Shown: positions 26,178 to 35,539 of the stretch, piece after piece
Position numbering within the stretch: the first letter of the stretch is position 1
Layout: each line of letters starts with the position of its first letter
Source of the DNA: an uncultured Alphaproteobacteria bacterium
Lineage (GTDB): Bacteria > Pseudomonadota > Alphaproteobacteria > RF32 > CAG-239
Reading direction: 5' to 3'
NCBI GenBank assembly: GCA_944393665.1
Contig: CALYAX010000013.1
Location: 1-45,223 of the forward strand
DNA: 45,223 bases
Made by a program: the position numbers and the translations under genes
Notes under the pieces: generated by a model
Told to the model about the DNA's origin: nothing
Database searches by the model: none
What the model saw: only the letters and a program-made list of their open reading frames with translations

Positions 26178-27176
26178 ATGACAAAATTCCGGCCATTAAT
26201 TAAAAATTTAACTCCTTGGATTTATGATAAATTTATGAAACAGGAAATCAAATACAAAGCCGATGCCGTTTTAAACTCCCATATCGCCGAGTGGCAGTCT
26301 TGGCTGATTAATGAGCGGCGGTATTCTCCCCACACTCTTGACGGCTACGCTCGTGACCTGCGGGAATTTATTGATTTTCTGGCGGATTATCTCGGACATA
26401 ATATCAACACCTCTGATCTGGCAGAAATAGATATACGCGATTTTCGGGCCTTTTTAAGCGACAGGGCGGCCCGTCATATAGAAAAAACCTCTGTTGCCCG
26501 CGAACTGTCCACCCTCAAAAACTTTTTCCGCTGGCTGGGACGCAATCGCATCCTGACCAATACCGCCATCAGCGTTATCTCGACCCCGCGCCGTCCCAAA
26601 CTGCTGCCGCGGGCCTTAGAGGTCAGGGAAACGTTCAAACTGCTGGATGTTGCAAAAAAATTTGGCCGTGAAGAGTGGCAGGGACTTAGAGATGCCGCCA
26701 TTTTTACAATATTATACGGATGCGGTTTGCGGATCTCTGAAGCCCTTGCCCTCAATGTCGGTGATATTAACCATAACGATTTCCTTCGGATCAAAGGCAA
26801 GGGCAATAAAGAACGTATTGTCCCTCTCCTTCCGATTGTTAAAGAATCAGTTGATGCCTACCTGGCGGCCTGCCCCTATCATCTCACCAACGGCGAACCG
26901 TTATTTCTGGGGGCAAGAGGTGAGCGGGTCAGCCCGCGCATTGTCCAGCGGACTTTGGAAAAGATACGAGGTTTTCTGGGCCTTCCTGATACATTGACGC
27001 CCCATGCCTTACGCCACTCTTTTGCAACTCACCTTTTGGCTGAGGGAACCGATTTGCGCTCCATTCAGGAATTATTGGGTCATGCGTCCCTCTCCACAAC
27101 CCAGCGCTACACCGACATGCAGACCGAGACCCTGAGCCGGGAATACGCTTCTGCACATCCGTTGGAGAAAGCTTAA
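26178..27176 (+). CDS. xerC: Tyrosine recombinase XerC
   Basis: A site-specific recombinase that, with XerD, resolves chromosome dimers at dif. The N-terminal SAM-like DNA-binding domain (SWLINERRYSPHTLDGYARDL) is followed by a complete catalytic set: Arg185 (CGLRISEAL), Lys208, His276 and Arg279 (PHALRH), His302 (LLGHAS) and Tyr311 (TQRYTDM). At 332 residues it is somewhat long; an in-frame ATG at 26235 would give 313 residues and a more usual N-terminus, and neither start has a clear ribosome binding site. Its housekeeping context argues against a phage or integron integrase. Confidence 0.88.
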   Translation: MTKFRPLIKNLTPWIYDKFMKQEIKYKADAVLNSHIAEWQSWLINERRYSPHTLDGYARDLREFIDFLADYLGHNINTSDLAEIDIRDFRAFLSDRAARHIEKTSVARELSTLKNFFRWLGRNRILTNTAISVISTPRRPKLLPRALEVRETFKLLDVAKKFGREEWQGLRDAAIFTILYGCGLRISEALALNVGDINHNDFLRIKGKGNKERIVPLLPIVKESVDAYLAACPYHLTNGEPLFLGARGERVSPRIVQRTLEKIRGFLGLPDTLTPHALRHSFATHLLAEGTDLRSIQELLGHASLSTTQRYTDMQTETLSREYASAHPLEKA

Positions 27177-27188
27177 ACTAACCCTGAC

Positions 27189-27217
27189 AAAAAACGGCTG
27201 CCTTTTCCGGCAGCCGT
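27189..27217. terminator. Intrinsic terminator between xerC and rpmG
   Basis: ACGGCTGCC (27194-27202) pairs with GGCAGCCGT (27209-27217). On the minus strand the stem is followed by six T residues (27194-27189), so it mainly terminates rpmG; it may also serve xerC. Confidence 0.8.
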
Positions 27218-27244
27218 CCTTAAAATCTTAGCATCTGAGAAAAA

Positions 27245-27412
27245 TTACTTCAGTTTCTTCTCAACGAACTCTTCATGCTTTTTCGATTTCTTGTCATACT
27301 TTTTCAATGACAGTTTTTCGGGATGAGTCCGCGGATTTTTTTCAGCAAGATAAAAGGTACCGGTACCGGCAGTGCTTTCCAATTTTACTTTAACTTTAAT
27401 TGCTTTTGCCAT
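27245..27412 (-). CDS. rpmG: 50S ribosomal protein L33
   Basis: A 55-residue basic protein of the large ribosomal subunit. The translation begins MAKAIKVKVKLESTAGTGTF and continues with YLAEKNPRTHPEKLSLKKYD, a clear L33 of the Cys-less, zinc-free type. The start is preceded by AAAGAG about 10 nt upstream. It is monocistronic, with a terminator downstream. Confidence 0.95.
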   Translation of the reverse strand: MAKAIKVKVKLESTAGTGTFYLAEKNPRTHPEKLSLKKYDKKSKKHEEFVEKKLK

Positions 27413-27523
27413 CTTGATATACTCTTTAATTAAGTGGTTAATTTAAACATTTAGCGCCAATATACATTTTTTTGCGGCGCTGTCAACTACAATTTTACAA
27501 ATTTTGTCATTTAGGGGCGGAAT

Positions 27524-28615
27524 TCAGCGTTTCAGCAGCTCTTCGGCTACGGCAACATCCAAACTGCTCTCGCTGCGGTCTTCCGCCGGACACGGATGAT
27601 TTTCCCCCCAGCTGAGCAAATTATCAATATTTTTGGTTTCCGGCATCTCAAACGTGCAGTAATTGGGAAGCACGCCGCGGCCGTTAAGACGGTTGCCCGA
27701 CGGGGTATAAACCAGCGCATGGGTCAGCGCCAGCACTGCCCCGTCGCCCAGTTCAATCAGATTTTGCTGGGTGCCCTTGCCATAGGTCAATGTTCCCACG
27801 AGTTTGGCCCGGCTTTGTTCTTGAAGAGCCGCAGCCAGAACCTCTGCCGACGACGCCGTATTGCCATCTACCAAAACCACCATCTTTTTGCCCTGTGACA
27901 TATCGCCCGGCTTAGTATTATAATAAACAGTATCCTGACGGCTCTTGACCGAAGCGGCAATCCCTTCGTCAATAAACAAATCCGCCAGTTCCACCGCCTC
28001 GCTCAACATACCTCCCGGACTGCCGCGCAGGTCCAGAATAATTCCTTTGGCCCCGCTGTTCTCGGCCAGCGCCTTTTCCAATGCCTGGCGGCTGGCGGCA
28101 TTAAAAGCCCGCAGCCGGATATACAGGTTATCGCCGCGCATTTCCGCCTGAGTATTGCGCAGCCGCCGCGGCTGTTTCATTTTCTGATCTTCCGGGCTGA
28201 AATAAAATCTGGAATCCTCATCATACGCCTTAACCGCTTCGCTCCACATCAGGTCAACCATTTTAAAATCATATTTTTCAGCCAGCGGTGACTTTTTAAC
28301 AGCCAGATCCATAATTTCAGAACTTGCTTCCACCCATTCGGCCACGTTGTTTTTGTCTTCGGGCTTAAAAAGGCTTTTAACCAGCTGCCCCTTATAATAC
28401 AAACTGATCTTGTCGCGGTCGTTGCCGACTTTCAAATTTTTATCGACAGCCGAAATTCCTTTCAGCAGACGCATGGCAACGGTCTCAACATCAACCGGCA
28501 TTATATAGTGCTCCGGCACCTTGCGAAAAGATTCTTCAAGCAGTCCGGTATCTGCCGCCATTCCTTTCCAGGGCAGCAGCAAAAAGGCGCCTGCAATCAG
28601 CCAAATCTTCTTCAT
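27524..28615 (-). CDS. S41 family carboxyl-terminal peptidase lacking a PDZ domain
   Basis: A periplasmic serine protease of the CtpA/Prc family. A signal peptide (MKKIWLIAGAFLLLPWKGMA, cleavage near residue 20) precedes a helical N-terminal domain. The protease core carries ILDLRGSPGG (193-202), the nucleophile Ser in NTASSAE (252-258) and the general-base Lys280 in YGKGTQQ. In usual members a PDZ domain follows the DPxSSY-type motif (here DEDSRFYFSPED); only about 10 residues stand there, so PDZ is absent. Starts 5 nt after the rnr stop, with AAGGA; second or third gene of the xthA-rnr operon. Confidence 0.87.
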   Translation of the reverse strand: MKKIWLIAGAFLLLPWKGMAADTGLLEESFRKVPEHYIMPVDVETVAMRLLKGISAVDKNLKVGNDRDKISLYYKGQLVKSLFKPEDKNNVAEWVEASSEIMDLAVKKSPLAEKYDFKMVDLMWSEAVKAYDEDSRFYFSPEDQKMKQPRRLRNTQAEMRGDNLYIRLRAFNAASRQALEKALAENSGAKGIILDLRGSPGGMLSEAVELADLFIDEGIAASVKSRQDTVYYNTKPGDMSQGKKMVVLVDGNTASSAEVLAAALQEQSRAKLVGTLTYGKGTQQNLIELGDGAVLALTHALVYTPSGNRLNGRGVLPNYCTFEMPETKNIDNLLSWGENHPCPAEDRSESSLDVAVAEELLKR

Positions 28616-28620
28616 TTTCC

Positions 28621-30771
28621 TTACTCCGCCCGTTTTTCCGCTTTTTCCTTATCAAGTTCTGTTCCTGCCTGCGCAGCCTTATTAACTTTTTTGGCCTCGC
28701 GCTTTTTTGATCTGAGTTCTTTCACGGCAGCTCTCCGTGCTTTTGCTTTTTGCCGTTTCGAATTCGGGTCCGGAGCATTAAAACCGCTTTTGCGGCAGCC
28801 TTTGGCAAAATAGTCTTCTCCTTCTTCCGGATCAATGAACTTAAAAATCAATCCCCCGGTAATCGGCGAAGCTTCAACAAGACGTCCTTTAAACATTTCA
28901 CCCATTCGCAGGCGCAGGCCGCGGTTGCTGCCGATAATCTCCAGATTTCCCTCGGGAATATCATAATAATCTCCCGGCATTGAGGTCAGCGGGATTAAGC
29001 CCTCCGCCCCCATATTTTCAATTTGTGCAAAAATCCCCGCATTGCTGATTCCTGTCACTTTTAAATCAAAGACCTGCCCCACGCACGGCTGCAGATAAGC
29101 CGATAAAAACCGTGCCGTAAGATCCCGTTCGGCATTAACCGCCTTGCGTTCGGTCTCGCACAAATGCTGGCCGATTTCCTCAAACAGCTTAACCGAGGCA
29201 TTTTCTTCCAAACCGCCGCCGTCAGGCATTTCAAAAGCCCGTACCAGCGCACGGTGTATCAAAAGATCGGCATAACGGCGGATCGGTGAAGTAAAATGAA
29301 CATAATCTTTCAAACCCAAACCAAAATGGCCGATATTTTCGGGACTGTATTGTGCCTGGGACTGCAGCCTTAAGACCATATCGCTGATTCCTTTGGCGTA
29401 ACAGCTGTCATGACATTTATCAATCAGTTTGTTAAGATGCGACGGTTTCAGCGCCGGCTGTTCCGGCAGTTTCATATGCAACGTTTTCAACAGCGGCCCG
29501 ATAGCGGCCAGCTTTTCCGGCTGCGGCCGGTCATGAACCCGGTACATCACCGGCAGGCGGCTTTTTTCCAGCGCAAGCGCTGCGGCCACATTAGCCGTAA
29601 TCATTAACTCCTCGACAATTTTATTGGAGGTAAACAGTTCTTCTTTGCTCACCGATTGAATCGTCCCGTCTTTGCCGATTTTTATCTTCACTTCATCGGT
29701 AACCAGCTCCAGGGCACCGCGCTTCCGCCGGGCTTTTTCCAAAGCCTGAAAAGCTTCATGCAACGGTTCGACCACTTGTTTGAAAACCGGCGCGATATTG
29801 TCAGATTTTTTACCGTCCAGAGCCTCCTGTACTTCCCGGTAAGTCAGCCTTGCGGCAGAACGGATCAACGCCCGTTGAAAATCAAAACTGAGCAATTTGC
29901 CGTCCCGGTCAATTTCCATCAGACAAACAATGCTGGCCCGTTTTTGCTTCGGATTCAGCGAGCATAAATCATTACAAAGTTTTTCGGGCAGCATCGGAAT
30001 AACCATATTCGGCAGATAAACCGAATTTCCGCGTTTATACGCCTCGCGGTCGAGTTCGCTGCCCGGTTTCACATAATAGCACACATCGGCAATCGCCACC
30101 ATCAGGTTAAACCCGTTATCCGAACGCTCGGCCCAAACCGCGTCATCAAAATCTTTTGAATCTTCGCCGTCAATTGTCACCAGCGGAACCTTGGTCAGGT
30201 CAACCCGGCCTTTGCCTTCGCAAACCTGACACGCCTCCAGCTCCCTGGCAATCTGCGGATTAAACTCATGCGGCAACTCGTATTTTTCCAAAATCAGCGC
30301 CGCTGTCGCTTTGTTCAGGTCATATTTACCAAAGTTTTTAACAATATGCACCTGTTTGAATTTATCGTCTCCCGCCAAAAGGGCGCTGACAAAATCGCCT
30401 TCTGCCGCCCCCTGAATCCTGTCAAGCAGATAACTCATGCGGGCGTTTCTTTCCGAAGCCTTAAGATAAAACTGTTTTCCCCGCTTTTCGATAATACCGT
30501 AAATCTTCTCGCTTCCGCCGTCGGCCATCATCGTTCGCGCCACCGGCTTTGTTGCCCATTCGCCCTGACGTTTCAGAACTTTACCGATAAACTGGTCGCC
30601 TTTCTCCAAAACCGGCTTAATTTTTTTATTCTCCAGCACCAGAAACGTCTTTTTGCTGACCCAGATTTCAGAATCAACCGGTTTAGCTGTCATATCGCCG
30701 TCGGCAGAAATTGCGGAGACCTCAAAAATCAATGTTGCCGGCAGGGTATTTTTTTCGTTCTTCTTGCTCAT
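28621..30771 (-). CDS. rnr: Ribonuclease R
   Basis: A processive 3'-to-5' exoribonuclease that degrades structured RNA. The 716-residue protein has N-terminal OB-fold sequence, the RNB catalytic signature (TIDGEDSKDFDDAVW, near residue 205) and HFGLGLKDYVHFTSPIRRYA, a C-terminal S1 domain (about 565-650) and a Lys/Arg/Ala-rich tail. All are in the order expected for RNase R. Its ATG overlaps the xthA stop as TAATG, so translation is coupled, and the S41 peptidase gene follows 5 nt downstream. Confidence 0.95.
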   Translation of the reverse strand: MSKKNEKNTLPATLIFEVSAISADGDMTAKPVDSEIWVSKKTFLVLENKKIKPVLEKGDQFIGKVLKRQGEWATKPVARTMMADGGSEKIYGIIEKRGKQFYLKASERNARMSYLLDRIQGAAEGDFVSALLAGDDKFKQVHIVKNFGKYDLNKATAALILEKYELPHEFNPQIARELEACQVCEGKGRVDLTKVPLVTIDGEDSKDFDDAVWAERSDNGFNLMVAIADVCYYVKPGSELDREAYKRGNSVYLPNMVIPMLPEKLCNDLCSLNPKQKRASIVCLMEIDRDGKLLSFDFQRALIRSAARLTYREVQEALDGKKSDNIAPVFKQVVEPLHEAFQALEKARRKRGALELVTDEVKIKIGKDGTIQSVSKEELFTSNKIVEELMITANVAAALALEKSRLPVMYRVHDRPQPEKLAAIGPLLKTLHMKLPEQPALKPSHLNKLIDKCHDSCYAKGISDMVLRLQSQAQYSPENIGHFGLGLKDYVHFTSPIRRYADLLIHRALVRAFEMPDGGGLEENASVKLFEEIGQHLCETERKAVNAERDLTARFLSAYLQPCVGQVFDLKVTGISNAGIFAQIENMGAEGLIPLTSMPGDYYDIPEGNLEIIGSNRGLRLRMGEMFKGRLVEASPITGGLIFKFIDPEEGEDYFAKGCRKSGFNAPDPNSKRQKAKARRAAVKELRSKKREAKKVNKAAQAGTELDKEKAEKRAE

Positions 30772-31562
30772 TATTTTAGTTTAACTTTCAAAACGGTATG
30801 ATCAGACGGTTTAGTCCCGCGCCGCGGCGCTTTGTCAACTTCAACGCTTTCAAGCATATCCATCGCATCGGGAGACAGGAAAAAATAATCAATCCGCATC
30901 CCCTGGTCGGTGGCAAAAGAGCCCCCGCCGTAATCCCAGTAAGTATAGCCGTTTTCCTGCTGATGCAACGTGCGGAAAGCGTCATAAAAACCCAGATACT
31001 GCAAAGCCGTCAGTTTTTGTTTAACCTCCTCGCGGAACAGCGCGTTGTTGCGAAAAGGTTCGGGATCAAAGACATCGCGCTCTGTCAGAATAACATTAAA
31101 ATCCCCTCCCAGCAGCACCGGCCGGCGCAGCCGCAGCAGCTCTCCGGCATGTTTTAGCAACGCATCCATCCAAGCCAGCTTATAAACATATTTGGAATCA
31201 TCATCGGGATCATTATACGGCGGGTTGCCGTTGGGAAGATAAATCGACGCCACCCGGAACACCTGCCCTTCCGCAGACAGTTCGGCTTCCAGATAACGGG
31301 CGTGAACATCTTCAAAACCAGGCAGGCCTTCCGCCGTGACTTTCAGCTTATGCCGGCTCAAAATCGCCACGCCGTTATAACTTTTCTGCCCCAGGATTTT
31401 CGCCTCATATCCCGCGGCCTGCAGTTCAAAAAAAGGAAAGGTGTTGAACTCGCTTTTAATTTCCTGAAGCAAAACCACATCCGGCCGGGCGGCTTTCAGC
31501 CACTCCAGCAGATTTTCCAGCCGGGCATTAATCGAGTTCACATTATAAGTTGCTATTAACAT
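30771..31562 (-). CDS. xthA: Exodeoxyribonuclease III (AP endonuclease)
   Basis: A 263-residue base-excision repair nuclease. Family motifs are in place: metal/catalytic Asn in TYNVNS (residues 5-10), Glu in LLQEIK, GGDFNV, RIDYFFLS and the final SDHT with its catalytic His. It opens the xthA-rnr-S41 peptidase run and is divergent from dgt, whose start is 68 nt away. Confidence 0.95.
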   Translation of the reverse strand: MLIATYNVNSINARLENLLEWLKAARPDVVLLQEIKSEFNTFPFFELQAAGYEAKILGQKSYNGVAILSRHKLKVTAEGLPGFEDVHARYLEAELSAEGQVFRVASIYLPNGNPPYNDPDDDSKYVYKLAWMDALLKHAGELLRLRRPVLLGGDFNVILTERDVFDPEPFRNNALFREEVKQKLTALQYLGFYDAFRTLHQQENGYTYWDYGGGSFATDQGMRIDYFFLSPDAMDMLESVEVDKAPRRGTKPSDHTVLKVKLK

Positions 31563-31630
31563 TTTTTACCTTTATGATTAATTCAGCTATACATTACATT
31601 AAAAATATAACTAATGAAAGCGAAAAAAAC

Positions 31631-32785
31631 ATGCCCTTAGCAACTTATGCCACTCTCCCCGCTGCCAGCCGCGGGAGGCTTTACCCTGATTTTCCCGATG
31701 GTTTCAGATCTCCGTTCCAGCGCGACCGCGACCGGCTGATTCATTCTTCGGCTTTCCGCCGCTTAGATGGCAAAACGCAGGTTTTTGCCTATCACGAAGG
31801 TAAAAATTACCGCACCCGGCTGACCCACAGTATCGAAGTTGCTCAAATCACCCGCACCCTGTGCAACTGCCTCAATCTCAACGAAAGCCTCGGCGAGGCG
31901 ATTGCTTTGGCGCATGATCTCGGCCATCCGCCGTTCGGCCACGCCGGAGAACGCGGACTTGATAATGCCATGCGCAAATTCGGCGGTTTCGACCACAATG
32001 TCAATTCGCTTAAAATCATGACCAGGCTGGAAGTACACTATCCCGGTTTTGAGGGCCTCAACCTCTCATGGGAAACCCTTGAAGGCACCGTAAAACACAA
32101 CGGGCCGATCAAACGCCCCCGCAATACTTACCTGAAAGAGTTTAACCGCCGCTTTGATCTCGACCTGAAACATTTCTCTTCCTTAGAATCTCAAGTCGCT
32201 TCTTTTGCAGATGATATTGCCTATAACAACCACGATATAGACGACGGTTTTCGTGCCGGTTTTTTCACGATTGAACAACTGTGCGAACTTCCCTTCATCG
32301 CCGAAATCATCCGCGAGTTTGACCGCGGCTGCCCGGGCGCTGACGGCAATATCCGTATTTATGCCGTTACCCGTACCCTGATAGCGCGCATGATTGATGA
32401 TATTCTGGACACCACCCGTGAAAACCTGCTGGAAAATAACATCGAAACCGCGGCGGATATCAGGCACAGCCGCCAATTTACCGCCGGTTTTTCGGCTTCC
32501 ATGACGGCAGATATCGCCCTGCTGCGCCAATTCCTCAAAACCCATTTTTACACCACCACTTCCATTGCCCGCATGGATATGAAATCCCAAAAAATTGTTG
32601 AGCAGCTGTTTGAACTGTTTATGACCGATTATAAATTATTGCCTATGGAACTGCGGCGCAATCTGGCATCTGCCCCCTCTGATGAAGAACTGGCAGAAAC
32701 CGTCTGCGCCTATATCGCCGGAATGACCGACATGGCCGCCGTAGAAGAACACCGCAAACTCTTTGACGTCCATACCCGGTTTTAG
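31631..32785 (+). CDS. dgt: dGTPase-like HD-domain triphosphohydrolase
   Basis: Hydrolyses dNTPs to deoxynucleosides plus tripolyphosphate; it belongs to the deoxyguanosinetriphosphate triphosphohydrolase-like group. Motifs: RSPFQRDRDRLIHSSAFRRL, the HD-domain His in RTRLTHSIEVAQ, and AHDLGHPPFGHAGE. The ATG at 31631 is chosen because MPLATYATLP then aligns with the family start (384 residues); earlier in-frame starts run into the xthA start. It is upstream of the SPOR-protein operon, separated by 85 bp. Confidence 0.9.
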   Translation: MPLATYATLPAASRGRLYPDFPDGFRSPFQRDRDRLIHSSAFRRLDGKTQVFAYHEGKNYRTRLTHSIEVAQITRTLCNCLNLNESLGEAIALAHDLGHPPFGHAGERGLDNAMRKFGGFDHNVNSLKIMTRLEVHYPGFEGLNLSWETLEGTVKHNGPIKRPRNTYLKEFNRRFDLDLKHFSSLESQVASFADDIAYNNHDIDDGFRAGFFTIEQLCELPFIAEIIREFDRGCPGADGNIRIYAVTRTLIARMIDDILDTTRENLLENNIETAADIRHSRQFTAGFSASMTADIALLRQFLKTHFYTTTSIARMDMKSQKIVEQLFELFMTDYKLLPMELRRNLASAPSDEELAETVCAYIAGMTDMAAVEEHRKLFDVHTRF

Positions 32786-32870
32786 AAATTCTGTTAAGCA
32801 CTTATAAAGTTTTTTAGTCTAGCATAGGCGCATATGAAGGAGATCCACTACAAAAGCAGGAGAGCGATAA

Positions 32871-33794
32871 ATGTTTTCTAACCTTGGCAATGACAATAAA
32901 GACGATGACTTCCTGGATGAATTCCGCCAGAAACTCGGCGGTCAGGATATGGAAAATTTTGAAGAGAAAAAAAATGAAATAAACCGCTCTAAAAATGTCT
33001 TTATCGGAGCTGTTTCCGGAATAGCCCTGGCAGCCGTTGTCGGCTGGTTTGTCCTTTCTCCCCGCTATGCCGATGCTCCTGATGCCGAACTTCCGGTTAT
33101 CCGGCGCCCGCAAAACGCGGTCAAAGTCCAGCCTGCTGAACCCGGCGGAATGGAAATCCTCAATCAGGACAAATCAGTCTATGATATTATTGAGAAAAAA
33201 GATACCTCTGCCCCGGTGGTTGAAAATCTGCTCCCGCCTCCTGAAGAACCGCAGCTTCCGGTAATTGCCGCCCAAACCGAAACTTCCGTCGCCGACAAAG
33301 TAACGGCCCAAACCCAGCCGACCGTCGTCGAACAAAAAGTTGAAGAAATTATCCGGGTTGCCGAGGCTCCCAAACCCCAGCCCGTTCAGGAGCCTGAAGC
33401 CAAACCCGCCGCCGTTCCGTTAAGCCAGGCCGCTGCCGAACCTGTTTCCGCACCGGCACCTGCTCCCGCACCTCAGCCGGCACCTCAACCCGCCCCGCAG
33501 CCTCAGGCTGCTCCGGCTGCCCGGCCGGCTCCCAAAACTGTTGCCGCAGGATCCTGGCAGGTTCAGCTGATGTCTTCTCCCAACAAAACGGCAATTGATT
33601 CCGCTTGGAAAAATTTGGTAAAAAAATATCCGGTTCTCAATGGCCAGCCTTATGAAGTTGAAACGGCTGATCTCGGCGCCAAAGGCACATTTTACCGCCT
33701 CAAAGCCGGAGCTTTTGCCGACCGTTCAGGAGCAGACAACCTTTGTAATGACCTTAAAGCCCTTGGCGGAAGCTGCATCGTAAAGAAGAAATAA
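32871..33794 (+). CDS. SPOR domain-containing membrane protein
   Basis: A 307-residue inner-membrane protein: cytoplasmic N-terminus of about 41 residues, one TM segment (about 42-64), a long periplasmic linker rich in Pro, Ala, Glu and Gln (repeats of APAPAPQ), and a C-terminal SPOR domain (about 230-305, starting GSWQVQLMS). SPOR domains bind denuded glycan at division septa, so a division or peptidoglycan-remodelling role is likely. AGGAGAG precedes the ATG. The next gene starts at the base after its stop. Confidence 0.88.
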   Translation: MFSNLGNDNKDDDFLDEFRQKLGGQDMENFEEKKNEINRSKNVFIGAVSGIALAAVVGWFVLSPRYADAPDAELPVIRRPQNAVKVQPAEPGGMEILNQDKSVYDIIEKKDTSAPVVENLLPPPEEPQLPVIAAQTETSVADKVTAQTQPTVVEQKVEEIIRVAEAPKPQPVQEPEAKPAAVPLSQAAAEPVSAPAPAPAPQPAPQPAPQPQAAPAARPAPKTVAAGSWQVQLMSSPNKTAIDSAWKNLVKKYPVLNGQPYEVETADLGAKGTFYRLKAGAFADRSGADNLCNDLKALGGSCIVKKK

Positions 33795-34451
33795 ATGTTA
33801 CTCAGTATCGTCGTCTATTTTATCCCGATCATTATAGCCATCGTCCTGCATGAAGTGGCTCATGGCTATACGGCATGGATTTTGGGAGACGATACGGCCA
33901 AACGCCTGCGCCGCCTTTCCCTGAATCCAATTCGTCACATTGACTTGTTCGGAACGCTGATTCTTCCTGCGCTGCTCCTTTTATCGCAGACAGGCATCGT
34001 TTTTGGCTGGGCGAAACCGGTTCCGGTTGATTTTTCCCGTCTTTCCAGCCCCAAACGCGATACTATTCTGGTTGCTTCCGCCGGTATTGTGATGAATATC
34101 CTGCTGGCAGTAATCTCTGCCGGACTGCTAAAACTGACGCCGCTGATTTCCAGCCAGCTGGTTCAGGGAATTGTCGCCCTGTTTTTAATCAACATGGTCG
34201 TTTTCAACATTGTCCTTGCCGTTTTCAACGCTTTGCCTATTCCGCCGCTTGACGGCTCAAAAATCCTTTTCGGCTGGTCTTCGGACCTCAGGGTCCAAAA
34301 GTTTCTGGATTCAGCCAGAGCCGGATCGGTTTTCATCATTTTTGTAGCTTTTATCTTGCCGGTTATCTGCCGTTATTTCGGATTTGAATTTAACCCCTTT
34401 GGCTGGTATCTGATTAAAACCTCTCAGTATTTCATTTCCCTGCTGATCTGA
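33795..34451 (+). CDS. Site-2 protease family (M50) membrane metalloprotease
   Basis: A 218-residue polytopic protein with HEVAH (residues 19-23) in the first hydrophobic segment and a second zinc-ligand motif in NALPIPPLDGSKIL; both are needed for intramembrane zinc proteolysis. It lacks a PDZ domain, as in the short bacterial members. Start immediately follows the SPOR gene stop and its stop overlaps the next frame (TGATGG), so it is within a tight operon. Substrate unknown. Confidence 0.85.
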   Translation: MLLSIVVYFIPIIIAIVLHEVAHGYTAWILGDDTAKRLRRLSLNPIRHIDLFGTLILPALLLLSQTGIVFGWAKPVPVDFSRLSSPKRDTILVASAGIVMNILLAVISAGLLKLTPLISSQLVQGIVALFLINMVVFNIVLAVFNALPIPPLDGSKILFGWSSDLRVQKFLDSARAGSVFIIFVAFILPVICRYFGFEFNPFGWYLIKTSQYFISLLI

Positions 34452-34462
34452 TGGAGGCAGCG

Positions 34463-35539
34463 ATGTCCAAACCTGTTATGGCAGCGCTTTTATCTTGTTC
34501 CGGTCCGGTTTTAACCGCCGCAGAAAAGGAACTTTTTGCCCGCGCCAATCCGCTGGGTATCAGCCTGTTCAGCCGCAATATCAAAACCCCGGAACAGCTT
34601 GCAGAACTCGTCCGGTCCGTCAGACAGGCCATCGGCCGCGATGATGTTATTATCGCCGTTGATCAGGAGGGCGGAAGAGTCCGGCGCCTCGGGGAACCGC
34701 ACTGGCTTCCTTACGCCGCAGCCATTGATCTGGGGGCACTGCCGCTGCCGCAAGCCCGCCGGGCCGCGGAACTTCATGCCGTACTGATCGCCCACGATCT
34801 CAAACAACTCAGTATTAACATGAATTTTGCCCCGGTGCTGGACCTCATCCATCCCGATACCTCTCCGGTGCTCAAAAGCCGCTGCCTGAATGCTAGTGAA
34901 TTAGTTGTATCAGACCTTGGTTCGGTTATGATTCAGGCTTATATTAATTCAGGTATCTGCCCATGTATCAAACATTTGCCGGGCTATGGACGCGCCAATG
35001 TCGATCCGCACCTCCATCTGCCGCAAATTGATACGCAGCTTTCGGATTTGGCCGCTGATTTTCTGCCCTTTCAAAAAAATGCCGGCTGCCCGGCCGGAAT
35101 GACGGCTCATATTATTATCCGTACCATAGACGGCCAACAGCCGATAACCTCCAGCTCTGCCGGAATTAAACGGCTGATTCGCGGCACGCTGAACTTCAAC
35201 GGGCTGCTTATTTCTGACGCGATTGATATGCATGCCCTGTCCGGAACCATTGCGGAAAAAGCCCGGGCAGCCCTCGCTGCGGGATGTGATTGTATCTGCT
35301 ATGCTCTGGGAGATCTTTCGGAAATGGAGGCCCTGGCGGCAGCTTGCCCGCCCCTGACAGATGCAGCGCTCTCCCGCCTGGAAAAAATCCGCCGGATAAT
35401 CTCGGCACCCGCCCCGGCAACAGATATCAAAAAACTGCGTGAAGAATATAACCGGATAATTGGAACCATCGAACCTTATTGTGACGATTACGACGCGACT
35501 GAAGTTCTCAACCAATTAAAACATAAAGGAGAAAAATAA
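34463..35539 (+). CDS. nagZ: Beta-N-acetylhexosaminidase NagZ (GH3)
   Basis: A 358-residue GH3 enzyme that removes terminal GlcNAc from muropeptides in peptidoglycan recycling. Motifs: AVDQEGGRVRRL, the KHLPGYGR loop with DPHLHLP supplying the Asp-His acid/base pair, and LISDAIDMHAL with the nucleophile Asp. The common KHFPGHG is changed to KHLPGYG. GGAGG at 34453-34457 is 5 nt before ATG 34463, so this start is preferred to ATG 34451. Stop overlaps the next start (TAATG). Confidence 0.88.
   Translation: MSKPVMAALLSCSGPVLTAAEKELFARANPLGISLFSRNIKTPEQLAELVRSVRQAIGRDDVIIAVDQEGGRVRRLGEPHWLPYAAAIDLGALPLPQARRAAELHAVLIAHDLKQLSINMNFAPVLDLIHPDTSPVLKSRCLNASELVVSDLGSVMIQAYINSGICPCIKHLPGYGRANVDPHLHLPQIDTQLSDLAADFLPFQKNAGCPAGMTAHIIIRTIDGQQPITSSSAGIKRLIRGTLNFNGLLISDAIDMHALSGTIAEKARAALAAGCDCICYALGDLSEMEALAAACPPLTDAALSRLEKIRRIISAPAPATDIKKLREEYNRIIGTIEPYCDDYDATEVLNQLKHKGEK

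Noticed and set aside
26178..27176. Tyrosine recombinase as a sign of an integrated element or as the invertase for the end repeats
   Set aside because: The protein is a standard XerC in housekeeping context, with no att-like repeats or phage genes nearby. The end repeats are better suited to homologous recombination.
27189..27217. xerC-downstream hairpin as a dif site
   Set aside because: It is a GC stem with a T tract toward rpmG and has no dif-like 11-6-11 layout; it is a terminator.
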